NCBI RefSeq assembly: GCF_035594125.1
Contig: NC_087173.1
Coordinates: forward strand, 12,648,255-12,712,254
Direction of reading: 5' to 3'
Length of the DNA: 64,000 nt
Source: Scylla paramamosain
Taxonomy: Eukaryota > Arthropoda > Malacostraca > Decapoda > Portunidae
In this document: one piece after another, positions 49,138 to 57,825 of the stretch
How the letters are laid out: each line of letters begins with the position of its first letter
Numbering within the stretch: the first letter of the stretch is position 1
Made by a program: the position numbers and the translations under genes
The notes under the pieces: generated by a model
What the model was told of the DNA's origin: nothing
Seen by the model: the letters and a program-made list of their open reading frames with translations, nothing else
The model's database searches: none

Positions 49138-49341
49138 CTACCCCCTCTCTGTAGGCTGTCCTGGCTGGCTGGGTGAAGCCACAGTCCCTTCCTTTGACTT
49201 CATTTGTGGTGGCTGGGGGGCTGTGGGGGGCTGGGAAGTGGGTGAGGTGAAGGGCTGTGGGTCTGGTGTGTCTGTGGTGGAGTGTGGGGCTGCTTGTGAA
49301 GGCTGTGAGACTGTTTGTGAGGCTCTTGTGGTGTGTGTGAT
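49138..49341 (-). other. possible Ser/Thr/Pro-rich 3' coding end
   Basis: The minus strand is open from the LINE-A junction to a stop at 49138-49140 and reads Pro/Ser/Thr-rich sequence (STTDTPDPQPFTSPTSQPPT) ending in KSKEGTVASPSQPGQPTERG. The stretch at 49927-50040 beyond the LINE has similar composition (DTAPDTASDTAPSQTTT in one frame), as if one tract had been split by the LINE. It may be the tail of the RanBP1-like gene; composition alone supports this. Confidence 0.3.
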
Positions 49342-49922
49342 TTTTAGGAGTGTTAAAAGTAGAAGGCCCAAAGTAATATTAAAGTTATACTTGGTGCTGG
49401 TCAGACCTCATCTAGACTACGCTGTGCAGTTCTGGTCCCCACATTACAGGAAAGATATAGGTCTATTAGAATCAGTACAGAGGAGAATGACTAAAAGGAT
49501 ACAGGGGATGAGGAGTATTCCTTACGAGGCGAGGTTGAAGCTGTTAAATTTACATTCTTTAGAGATACGTAGGTTAAGAGGGGACCTGATAGAAGTCTTT
49601 GAGTGACATAAGGGGGATGTAGGCAAAATTCTTAGGATCAGCAACCAGGGTAGAAAAAGAAATAATGGGTACAAGCTTAAAAAATTTAGGTTTAGGAAGG
49701 AGATAAGAAAAAAATTGGTTCTCAAAAAGAGTGATAGATGATTGGAATGGACTCAGTAATCATGTAGTTAGTGCTAGGACACTAGAGAGCTTTAAGAGAA
49801 GATTAGACAAGTTTATGGATGGGGATAACAGATGGAAATAAGTAGGTATATTTCATACAGGGACTGCCACGTGTAAGCCTGGTCGCTTCTTGCAGCTTCC
49901 CTTATTTCTTATGTTCTTATGT
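49342..49922 (+). mobile_element. LINE family A, 580-bp 5'-truncated copy
   Basis: Plus-strand copy running from GGAGTGTTAAAAGTAGAAGG to the 3' tail CTTATTTCTTATGTTCTTAT. It reads LVLVRPHLDYAVQFWSPHYR, LLESVQRRMTKRIQGM and EIRRLRGDLIEVFE-stop, and is better preserved than the copy at 3819. It interrupts a Ser/Thr/Pro-rich tract read on the other strand. Confidence 0.95.
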
Positions 49923-50051
49923 ATGTGTGAGATATGTGGTGGTCTGTGAAGGGGCTGTGTCAGATGCTGTGTCAGGGGCTGTGTCAGAGACTGTGGAGGG
50001 CTGTGGGGAGGTGGAGGGGCTGCTGTGTGTGTGTGTGTGTGTCTTGGAGGA

Positions 50052-50098
50052 TCTGAACTCAGCCACTGGCATTAATTCTGCCGCTGAACAAACTCCAC
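50052..50098 (-). pseudogene. possible fourth exon of the RanBP1-like gene, stops early
   Basis: An acceptor (CTTATTTTTCAG) ends at 50099. In phase 0, as exon 3 requires, the next codons are VEFVQRQN-stop. That weakly fits the next RanBD strand (V-hydrophobic-hydrophobic-x-R). The immediate TAA would truncate the domain. The left boundary is nominal. Confidence 0.3.
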
Positions 50099-50134
50099 CT
50101 GAAAAATAAGGGGAGAATTAATGGCTGGTGATAA

Positions 50135-50135
<1 letters not shown>

Positions 50136-50212
<77 letters not shown>

Positions 50213-50330
50213 CTATCTATTTGAATTAATGACTGGTAATAATATAGTGATAATAATCTATCTGTCTGTCTGTCTGCTTGTCTGTCTGTCACCATATCAG
50301 GCTGGTAATCCCACATGAGGCAGCCCAGTC
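50136..50330. repeat. (AAT)n and (TCTG)n microsatellites
   Basis: AAT at 50136-50212; TCTG/TCTATC words at 50213-50292. Confidence 0.95.
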
Positions 50331-50364
<34 letters not shown>

Positions 50365-50384
50365 AACCTAACCCAACCACTTAC
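50331..50384. repeat. (CA)n microsatellite in the intron
   Basis: CA at 50333-50362, close downstream of exon 3 in transcript order. Confidence 0.95.
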
Positions 50385-50484
50385 AGCCTTCTGCTTGTTC
50401 CTCAGAATGTTAATGGCCCCCATGCCCCGTTCCTTCCACTGTGGGGGCGACTCAGAGGTGTGATAATGAAACAGCTTGTACTGC
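50385..50484 (-). CDS. RanBP1-like exon 3 (Ran-binding domain core)
   Basis: The acceptor is CCCCCCACCTGCAG and the donor GTAAGT is perfect. The 100-bp exon completes a split Arg codon, then reads QYKLFHYHTSESPPQWKERG and MGAINILRNKQKA. This is the RanBD core (family pattern KLFRF..E.PEWKERGTGDVKLL). The WKERG motif is intact. RanBP1 binds Ran-GTP and with RanGAP promotes its hydrolysis in the cytoplasm. Length and splice phase agree with exon 2. Confidence 0.8.
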
Positions 50485-50562
50485 CTGCAGGTGGGGGGAG
50501 GTTAGGTTAGGCTGGCACTGTCTGCATGTTAGGTTAGGTTAATAAAATGAAGAGAGGTTATG

Positions 50563-50659
50563 TGAAGAACAAGGAGGAGGAGGAGGAGGAGGAGGAGGAG
50601 GAGGAGGAGGAGGAGGAGGAGGAGGAGGTAAGTAAGAAAGAAAACATAGATTGAGAGAA

Positions 50660-50716
<57 letters not shown>

Positions 50717-50877
50717 TATTTACCTGCAATAAGAAAACCTGACCTGACCTAACAATGATAAAACAGCAAAATTACCATCAGTGCTTGACCTGACCTCACC
50801 TCACCTAACAACAAGAAACAGCAAAACTACCAACAACATTTCTCAATAAAATAATAAACCAATAAAAAACTCACAAA

Positions 50878-50910
<33 letters not shown>

Positions 50911-50928
50911 CACCATTACCAACCTGAC
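50563..50928. repeat. (GGA)n, (AAT)n and CCTGACCT patches in the intron
   Basis: GGA at 50571-50628; AAT at 50661-50715; AAT at 50879-50906. CTGACCTGAC words recur near 50740, 50785 and 50922. Confidence 0.93.
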
Positions 50929-51089
50929 CTGACCTCGAAACTCAGTGTTATCATTTCCTCCTCCTGGTCATCATCACTAACCACGAAGACCTCCAGCAAG
51001 GTCACCACTGGTTCAAAGTAGGGGTCATGCTCCCCTACTCTGCTGGTTGACTCCCCCTCCTCGCTCACCACGCTGTCATCGAGGTCTGT
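50929..51089 (-). CDS. RanBP1-like exon 2 (N-terminal part of Ran-binding domain)
   Basis: The 161-bp exon starts after CTCAGACAG and ends at CAG/GTCAGG. It reads TDLDDSVVSEEGESTSRVGE, then HDPYFEPVVTLLEVFVVSDD, then DQEEEMITLSFEV plus a split codon. The acidic leader and the HDPxFEPxVxL motif followed by an EEE run are the hallmark start of a RanBD (family: DPHFEPIVSL..EEDEEELF). The phases are 0 at its start, matching exon 1 (MALEK), and 2 at its end, matching exon 3. The polypyrimidine tract before the acceptor is a (GA)n microsatellite read on the minus strand (51097-51119). Confidence 0.75.
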
Positions 51090-51299
51090 CTGTCTGAGAG
51101 AGAGAGAGAGAGAGAGAGAATTAGGCTTGGTTGGGCTAGGAGGAGGAAGAGATGGGAAGAGAGAAGAGGAGGTCTAGATGAAAGAAAGAGGAGGAAGAGG
51201 AAGAAGAGGACAAACATACATGCATATACAAACAAACAAACAAACAAACAAATATTCAGTTAAGACAAGAAAAACAGAAAAAATGAAAAAAATAAAAAC

Positions 51300-51309
51300 G
51301 ATATATTCT

Positions 51310-51367
<58 letters not shown>

Positions 51368-51509
51368 TAACGAACCAACAAAACAAACAAACAAAACAAA
51401 CAACAAACACAAGAAAATGAAGAAAAAGAAAATATTTACGTTAAAAACTTTTTTTTTTTTTTATCCTTAACGAACACAAGAACTCCCCCACCCCCGCCCT
51501 CCCTTCCCT

Positions 51510-51571
<62 letters not shown>

Positions 51572-51600
51572 TAATTCCATATATAAAAAAAAAAAAAATC
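51300..51600. repeat. (CA)n microsatellites in the first intron
   Basis: CA at 51312-51354 and 51511-51570. AAAC-rich and A-rich sequence around them. Confidence 0.95.
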
Positions 51601-51639
51601 GAAAATACAATAAAATAAGGAGGCATTTTGAGCCATATT

Positions 51640-51921
51640 TCCCTTATTTCCCCTTGTCCCCTCGTCCCTTAGCGCTCAAGATGGCCGCCCATACCTGCTT
51701 CTTACTGGCGGGCAAGTGTGTGTGTTGAAAATCGCTAAATAAAGGAGTAATTAATAATGGTGGGGCATCACCCTCGATCATCCCTCGATTTTCCGCCATA
51801 AGATCCCCGCCACCCGCCCTCACATATACGCCTATTTTCCTTATTTACACCTCCGCACCGCCGCCATTCTCGTGTGTGTTGATAGCCAGATGATGTGAGT
51901 GTAGAATGGTAGCCATGTTAC
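51640..51921. promoter_or_regulatory. CpG-containing, YY1-like promoter or first-intron region
   Basis: AAGATGGCCGCCC (51676-51688), TTTCCGCCATAAG (51789-51801) and CCGCCGCCATTCTC (51859-51872) are YY1-type motifs, typical of TATA-less housekeeping promoters and first introns. The stretch is richer in CG dinucleotides than its surroundings. It lies just downstream (in minus-strand sense) of the ATG at 51936. Activity is inferred only. Confidence 0.4.
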
Positions 51922-51936
51922 CTTCTCAAGAGCCAT
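51922..51936 (-). CDS. RanBP1-like exon 1, start codon and five residues
   Basis: GACACCATGGCTCTTGAGAAG has a good Kozak context and is followed by a donor GTAACA. It encodes MALEK in phase 0, which fits exon 2. The 5' untranslated part would extend above 51936. The evidence is short, so the start is probable but not certain. Confidence 0.5.
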
Positions 51937-52137
51937 GGTGTCGCCGATGATGATGGATAATTGTGGCTGCCTCTATCAGTCCCTCCGATGCAATTTTGTA
52001 AGCAGACTCGCCATCTGATATGGACGCTCGATCTTGATCTTGATGGTACAGATAGCTCGGGATCACTCTTAAACCAGGCCTTTGGATCGGCAACTCCTGT
52101 AAAAGGGAAAAAAGAAAAGAAAAAAAAATTAACAAAC

Positions 52138-53300
52138 ATCATCATCTACTGTAACTGTTCCTACATCTGGCACGCCACATTCTCTCCAGAAACTCTTTCA
52201 CCGCCTCAATCATCCTTTCATTGGCCTCTCTACACAGTCCCAGCAACAACACCATCCATTCCTTTCCTGTCTTCTCCACTCTTTCATTCCTATCATGCCC
52301 TAACTCAGTCAGTATCACTTGCATCATCTCATTCCTGTCTCTGGCATACTTCACACACTCCAGCACCACATGTTCCACCGTCTCATCCTCTCCCATGTCA
52401 CACATCTGGCACACTTTGCTGCGGGACTCAGACCACCTGTAACTCCTTGCATTCACATCCATACACTGTGCCCTCGCTCGGAAGAGAAGATCACCGCCCA
52501 GGCTTCCATCATACCACCTTTCATACCTCGGGGCCTCTTTCTCCTTGTACCATTCCAGGGTCTTCTTTCTTTCCATTTCATTCTTCCATTCATTCAGTCC
52601 CACACATTTCACTTCTTTGTCTATCTCATTCTTCCATTTTCTCACATCCCATTCGGCTCCCACTCTGCCTCCTCTTGTTACCACTCATTCACGCTCATTT
52701 TGATTCCTCCCAGCCATTCTTATCGCCTACACCACTTGCAATCCATTCCTGTCTGTCATTCTCATGCATCTCTTCCTCCATTTGCTTCCACTTTCATTCC
52801 ACAGGTACACCTTCCTTGCTATTCTTGCGTCATCCATTCTCTCAAGCCTAATCCTGTACCTAAGTGTGGCTTTTGTGAGTCTTTCTCTGAAGGTGCTCCA
52901 TCCCATGTCACCTCTCAAGGCTTCAACTGCTGTGCACCTCGGTGCACTCAGTGCCATCCTTGCTACTCTATTCTGGCCCACTTCTAACTTATCAATTTCA
53001 CTTTCATTCCATGCAATCACATCCATACCATACATTATACTTGGCACAGCCACACTCTTCCACACTTCTCTCAACACATCATACTTACTTGCTCTCATCC
53101 TTGCCGCGCTTCCCAATCGACCTACCCACTGGTTTACCATACTTATCTTTTCATTCTTTGCCTTTGCACACCCACTAGGACTCATCCACATCCCTAAGTA
53201 CTTATATTGTTGCACCTGTCTCAACTCATTCTCATACTTCACACACTCCAGCACCACATGTTCCACCGGCTCATCCTCTCCCATGTTACACATCTCTGTC
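52138..53300 (-). mobile_element. LINE family D, rearranged C-terminal part
   Basis: The minus-strand frame 52727-53377 reads YKYLGMWMSPSG, VNQWVGRLGSAARMRASKYD, KSVAVPSIMYGMDVIAWNES and QNRVARMALSAPR, the region after the RT domain of a non-LTR element. The frame 52142-52684 continues with YDGSLGGDLLFRARAQCMDV and a zinc-knuckle-like CQMCDMGEDETVEHVVLEC. At the upstream (right) end, 53236-53296 carries a second copy of the knuckle (MCNMGEDEPVEHVVLECVKY) joined out of order before QYKYLG. The endonuclease and RT core are absent. Confidence 0.8.
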
Positions 53301-53690
53301 CTATGTTGACAATCTTGAATCTTGATCTTTCTTCGGTGTCTTTTGGGAGTTTTTGAAGTGATTTTTTTTATTTTCATTATTTTTTTTTAATAGACTTTTT
53401 GAATAGTGTTGATAGGAAAATGTGGGGAATTTAATGGGCTATCTTGGTGTACTATTGTTTTTTTTTTTTTTCTTTGCGGTAGTTATTTAGATATTCAGAA
53501 AAATGTTGAAAGTATCTGTGTGTCTTAGAATTTGACATGCTATATATTTTTTTTCAATTTTCTCTTTATTAACTAACTTGTAATTGATGATGGCGATAGT
53601 CAGAGATGAACAATTTAATGGACTATCATGGTGCACTATTAGTTCTGCTTTTCCACTTATAGTTATTTAGAAATATATTACAGAAAAGTA
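53301..53690. other. T-rich non-coding stretch with a loose duplication
   Basis: Two related blocks (around 53420-53470 and 53600-53660: TAATGG(G/A)CTATC(T/A)TGGTG(T/C)ACTATT..TAGTTATTTAGA) differ by many substitutions. No gene. Confidence 0.5.
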
Positions 53691-53699
53691 CAACAATTT

Positions 53700-53826
53700 T
53701 TCTTCCTCCTTCTTCTCCTCCTCCTCCTCATCATCATCATCATGTTTCTCTTCTTCCTATTATAATTACTACTACTACTGTGTGTGTGAGTGTGTGTGTA
53801 TAGTAATAATAATAATTATAATGATG

Positions 53827-53912
<86 letters not shown>

Positions 53913-53990
53913 AAGAAGAAGAAGAAGAAGAAGAAGAAAAGAATAAGATGATGATAATGAAAACACACATATATAGAAGACATACTAAAT

Positions 53991-54069
<79 letters not shown>

Positions 54070-54070
54070 A
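53700..54070. repeat. TCC/TCA, (AAT)n, (AAG)n and (CT)n microsatellites
   Basis: CTCCTC and TCATCA at 53705-53741; AAT at 53823-53883; AAG at 53884-53938; CT at 53996-54068. Confidence 0.97.
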
Positions 54071-54074
54071 TATA

Positions 54075-54500
54075 ATAACAATAACCAGGAATAATGAAGT
54101 ATAGGTTAGTATCCCTTAAAAACATACGTTTTCTCTAATTACGTCACTTATTTAAGAAACATAAGGTCGAGTATCCTACAAATTTACTTAATAAAATGGA
54201 CCATATTGATCTTCCAAGTAAAAATTATAAATATAGCTCTTTCTCTGACTGCTCCCACTTAAACATAATAAGTACTAGTATTAAACATCACAGAATAGTA
54301 GATTTAAATAGTATATACAAGAAAAACTATAAAAAAAAACTCGTATAATAGCAATTAACAGAAATAATGAAGTACAGACTAGTGTCCCTTAAAATATATA
54401 CGTTTTCTCTAATTACGTCACGCCTTTAAGAAACAAAGTCGAGAATCTTTGCAATTACAGTTACAAAATGGACCATATTGACATTACACGCATAACTACT
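54075..54500. repeat. diverged ~270-bp direct duplication
   Basis: AATAATGAAGTA(T/C)AG, followed by ACGTTTTCTCTAATTACGTC and AAAATGGACCATATTGA, occurs at about 54092-54210 and 54365-54482. About 80-85 percent of aligned bases look shared by eye. Confidence 0.8.
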
Positions 54501-54544
54501 ATTACTAGTACTATTACTACAACTACTACTACTACTTACAGCCA

Positions 54545-54655
54545 CTACTATCGCCGAAATTGTTGTACTAAGTAACTTTCTCGGCTCATTGTTGACCAAT
54601 AGTCCAGCACACTACAAGGGCGGCCTGATAGTCCAAGTAGTCACCACATACGTGT
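54545..54655 (-). mobile_element. unclassified dispersed repeat with (TAG)n tail, copy 1
   Basis: The block GAAATTGTTG..GTAACTTTCTCGGCTC, followed by ATAGTCC, CCTGATAGTC and CACGTGTGACCATTC, is preceded by ACT repeats (54505-54537). A related copy is at 56627-56735, also preceded by ACT repeats. Read on the minus strand, both would end in a TAG-repeat tail, as some SINE-like or microsatellite-associated elements do. Confidence 0.5.
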
Positions 54656-55320
54656 GACCATTCACTACTCCTGCTACTACTGCCATGCTGCTGCTGCTAC
54701 TGCTGCTGGTGATGGTTGATGCAAATCTGATGGAGAATAAAGGGTTAGGTTAATAGTAGTAGTAGTAGTAGCAGCACTAGTAGTTAGGTTAGGAGGAGGA
54801 GGAGAGATAAAGAGAGAGAGAACGGAACAGATAATATGGATGCTGTGGTATTGTAATAGTTGTAACACTGAAGATATTTGCTCTTTTCTCCTCCGCCATG
54901 CTGGGTGTTTTATTCATATTTGTTTTGTGAGTAGTAGTAGCAGTAGTAGTAGTATAAGTAGTAGTGTGCTTTCGTCATATATATCTGATAATGTATTATC
55001 ATCAAAGTAAAATTCACTGGACGCGATTAATGCTTTCTCATGTGTTGGGTTAAGCAAGATTGCATTTGCTCCATCTGAAAACATTTATAATTTTGGTTCA
55101 TCGGCATTTAAATGTCTGCCTCCTCTTCTCTTTCTTCTGGTATATGTGAAAATGTTGTACAAAAATTACGAATGGGTAAGTTGCCTTAATATGTCGGAAA
55201 ATCTGGATACTGCTTAATATTCTTGTGTTTCCCATAAAAAATTACGTTTTCTTATACAACTACAAAAGAAAATGAAAAACATTTAGCAGTAGCTATATAT
55301 TTTCTATCCATTTCTGTTAG
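54656..55320. other. ACT/AGT and GCT trinucleotide patches, otherwise non-coding
   Basis: GCT/ACT words at 54668-54712; AGT at 54753-54776 and 54934-54964. A frame of interest was not found. Confidence 0.5.
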
Positions 55321-55432
55321 TAATGTCACCGCCAGGCTTTCTTGATGTCTATTCACTCCTGCAGCACCAAGAAGAGTCACACACAGATAGCTCGGGGGGA
55401 CTACTTTCTTCCAGCCACACATGTAATCATCC

Positions 55433-55433
<1 letters not shown>

Positions 55434-55495
<62 letters not shown>

Positions 55496-55547
55496 ACCCC
55501 TCAAGGAACCTCTCCACACAAGCAATATTAAAGAAAAAAAAAAAAAA
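55434..55547. repeat. (CA)n microsatellite and A-run
   Basis: CA at 55435-55494; A-run at 55533-55547. Confidence 0.97.
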
Positions 55548-55847
55548 ACACGGTACAAAATATAAGTAAAAACCCTAAGGAATACATAGATTATACACCA
55601 ATGCTAAATATTCACAATCTTATATAAAAAAAAAAGAGACGAGATTATCATTGTAGCCACGTAACGCTTCCAACTCAATGAATTAGCCATTAACGGAGGT
55701 GCAGCCAACCAGTCTTTTCTATACCACAAGAAAATCAAAGGAAAGCTTCAAATTTCATACATCTCATAATTGTGAATATTAAACAAAAGGAGAATTATGC
55801 AAATCTCAGTCACTTTTATTGTTGGTGAATCCCTTACTAGTTAACAC
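55548..55847. other. non-coding spacer
   Basis: AT-rich, nothing recognised. Confidence 0.4.
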
Positions 55848-56285
55848 ACCACTATTCTGTCCACCTCCCCACTGCAAGAGTTAACCAGTATTCTCAGTCT
55901 TTCACCACTATTCTGTCCACCTCCCCACTGCAAGAGTTAACCAGTATTCTCAGCCTTTCACCACTATTCTGTCTACCTCCCCAGTGCAAGAGTTAACCAG
56001 TATTCTCAGTCATTCACCACTATTCTGTCCACCTCCCCACTGCAAGAGTTAACCAGTATTCTCAGTCCTTCATCCCTTTCTCTGGTGGACTCTTTCACTC
56101 CCTGTCTGCCTCTGTATTTCCACCTTCCTGTGACTGGAACTCTTTCAGGATGGAGGCTTCAACACACTTAGCCTTCAATGTCTGACCACCACTTTGGACT
56201 GTCTAGAGACTGGCACCTCAGTGGACCTGTTTGTTACTGCACTGTTGGTACTCTTGGGAAGTGTCCCTCCTACACAAAGAAAACA
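55848..56285 (+). mobile_element. LINE family B 3' end with local 56-bp amplification
   Basis: The stretch from CTATTCTGTCCACCTC through ACCAGTATTCTCAGTC, CATCCCTTTCTCTGGT, TATTTCCACCTTCCT and finally GTGTCCCTCCTACACAAAGA aligns with the reverse complement of 57305-57590. One segment of the C-terminal coding part is repeated four times in tandem (starts 55848, 55904, 55960 and 56016; step 56). The normal LINE sequence continues after the last copy. Confidence 0.85.
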
Positions 56286-56306
56286 AAGAAAGAAAAAATA
56301 CACGTG

Positions 56307-56626
<320 letters not shown>

Positions 56627-56735
56627 CAGCGAAATAGTTGTTTTTGGTAACTTTCACGGCTCCTTGTAGGCTGATAGCCCGAGAGCCACCTGATAGTCAG
56701 AATAGTCAACGCACGTGAACATGTAAGACTATCGC
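56627..56735 (-). mobile_element. unclassified dispersed repeat with (TAG)n tail, copy 2
   Basis: GCGAAATAGTTG..GGTAACTTTCACGGCTCC, then TGATAGCCC, CCTGATAGTC and CGCACGTGAAC parallel 54545-54655. Confidence 0.5.
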
Positions 56736-56854
56736 CAGCAGTAAATGGTTTGAGAAAAATTATGATAGTAATAATACACATTTTCTTTTTAACGCAACCA
56801 TAGAAAACGCAAGATACACCCTCAATATTTCAAGGGTAACAAAGGTAAAATGTC

Positions 56855-57100
56855 CAGGCTCTCTAATCAGGGTAAGGCTGCAGGTAATGGTGCAAACTTG
56901 AAAAAAAAAAATATGTTTAAGAAATAGACAGCAGGGAACTGGTTCTTAGATAGAGTGGTGGATGAATAGGTGGACTCCGTAATGTGGCTGTGGGTGCTGA
57001 GTCACTAGGGAGCTTTAAAAGATTAGACAGAATGGTGTGCTTTATATAGGGAGTGCCACGTGAAGGTCTGATGGCTTCCTGCACCAACCCTTATTTATCT
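56855..57100 (+). mobile_element. LINE family A, degraded 3' end
   Basis: GCTCTCTAATCAGGGTAAGG, AACTGGTTCTTAGATAGAGTG, TAGGGAGCTTTAAAAGATTA and GGGAGTGCCACGTGAAGGTC match the family-A 3' coding end and tail. The AACATAAG tail is lost. Confidence 0.7.
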
Positions 57101-57408
57101 ATTCATTTATTTTTTTGTTCTTGCGTTCTTTTATCGTGAGTTACCCCACCACTACCCATAACAGAGCATCGGCTTCCCGTTTTCTAGTGCAGTCAGTCAG
57201 GAGGTCCTCAGTGACGTCAGCATATCAACGCTCTTGTCTCTTAATGGAAGTTTTGCAAGTTTGTCTCAATATTAGTCAACAAAACAAGAGAATCAATGTG
57301 GTCTTTTTTTTTTTTTATGTAGGAAGGACACTGGCCAAGGGCAACAAAAATCTAATAAAAAAAAGTGCCCACTGAAATGCCAGTCCCGTAAAAGGGTCAA
57401 AGCAGTGG

Positions 57409-57825
57409 TCAAAAATTGGTGGATAAGTGTCTTGAAACCTCCCTCTTGAAGGAATTCAAGTCATAGGAAGGTGGAAATACAGAAGCAGGCAGGGAGTTCC
57501 AGAGTTTACCAGAGAAAGGGATGAATGATTGAGAATACTGGTTAACTCTTGCGTTAGAGAGGTGGACAGAAGAGGGGTGAGAGAAAGAAGAAAGTCTTGT
57601 GCAGCGAGGCCGCGGAAGGAGGGGAGGCATGCAGTTAGCAAGATCTGAAGAGCAGTTAGCATGAAAATAGCGGTAAAAGACAGCTAGATATGCAACATTG
57701 CGGCGGTGAGAGAGAGGCTGAAGACAGTCAGTTAGAGGAGAGGAGTTGATGAGACGAAAAGCTTTTGATTCCACCCTGTCTAGAAGAGCAGTATGAGTGG
57801 AACCCCCCCCAGACATGTGAAGCAT
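57409..57825 (-). CDS. LINE-B C-terminal coding part (out of frame)
   Basis: 138 codons containing [39 protein letters not shown] and [20 protein letters not shown], ending [18 protein letters not shown]. These are family-typical C-terminal motifs. It belongs to the same protein as the 879-codon frame. The join is at a G8 run (minus strand, about 57806-57813), where one G fewer restores a single frame. Confidence 0.85.
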   Translation of the reverse strand: MLHMSGGGSTHTALLDRVESKAFRLINSSPLTDCLQPLSHRRNVAYLAVFYRYFHANCSSDLANCMPPLLPRPRCTRLSSFSHPSSVHLSNARVNQYSQSFIPFSGKLWNSLPASVFPPSYDLNSFKREVSRHLSTNF

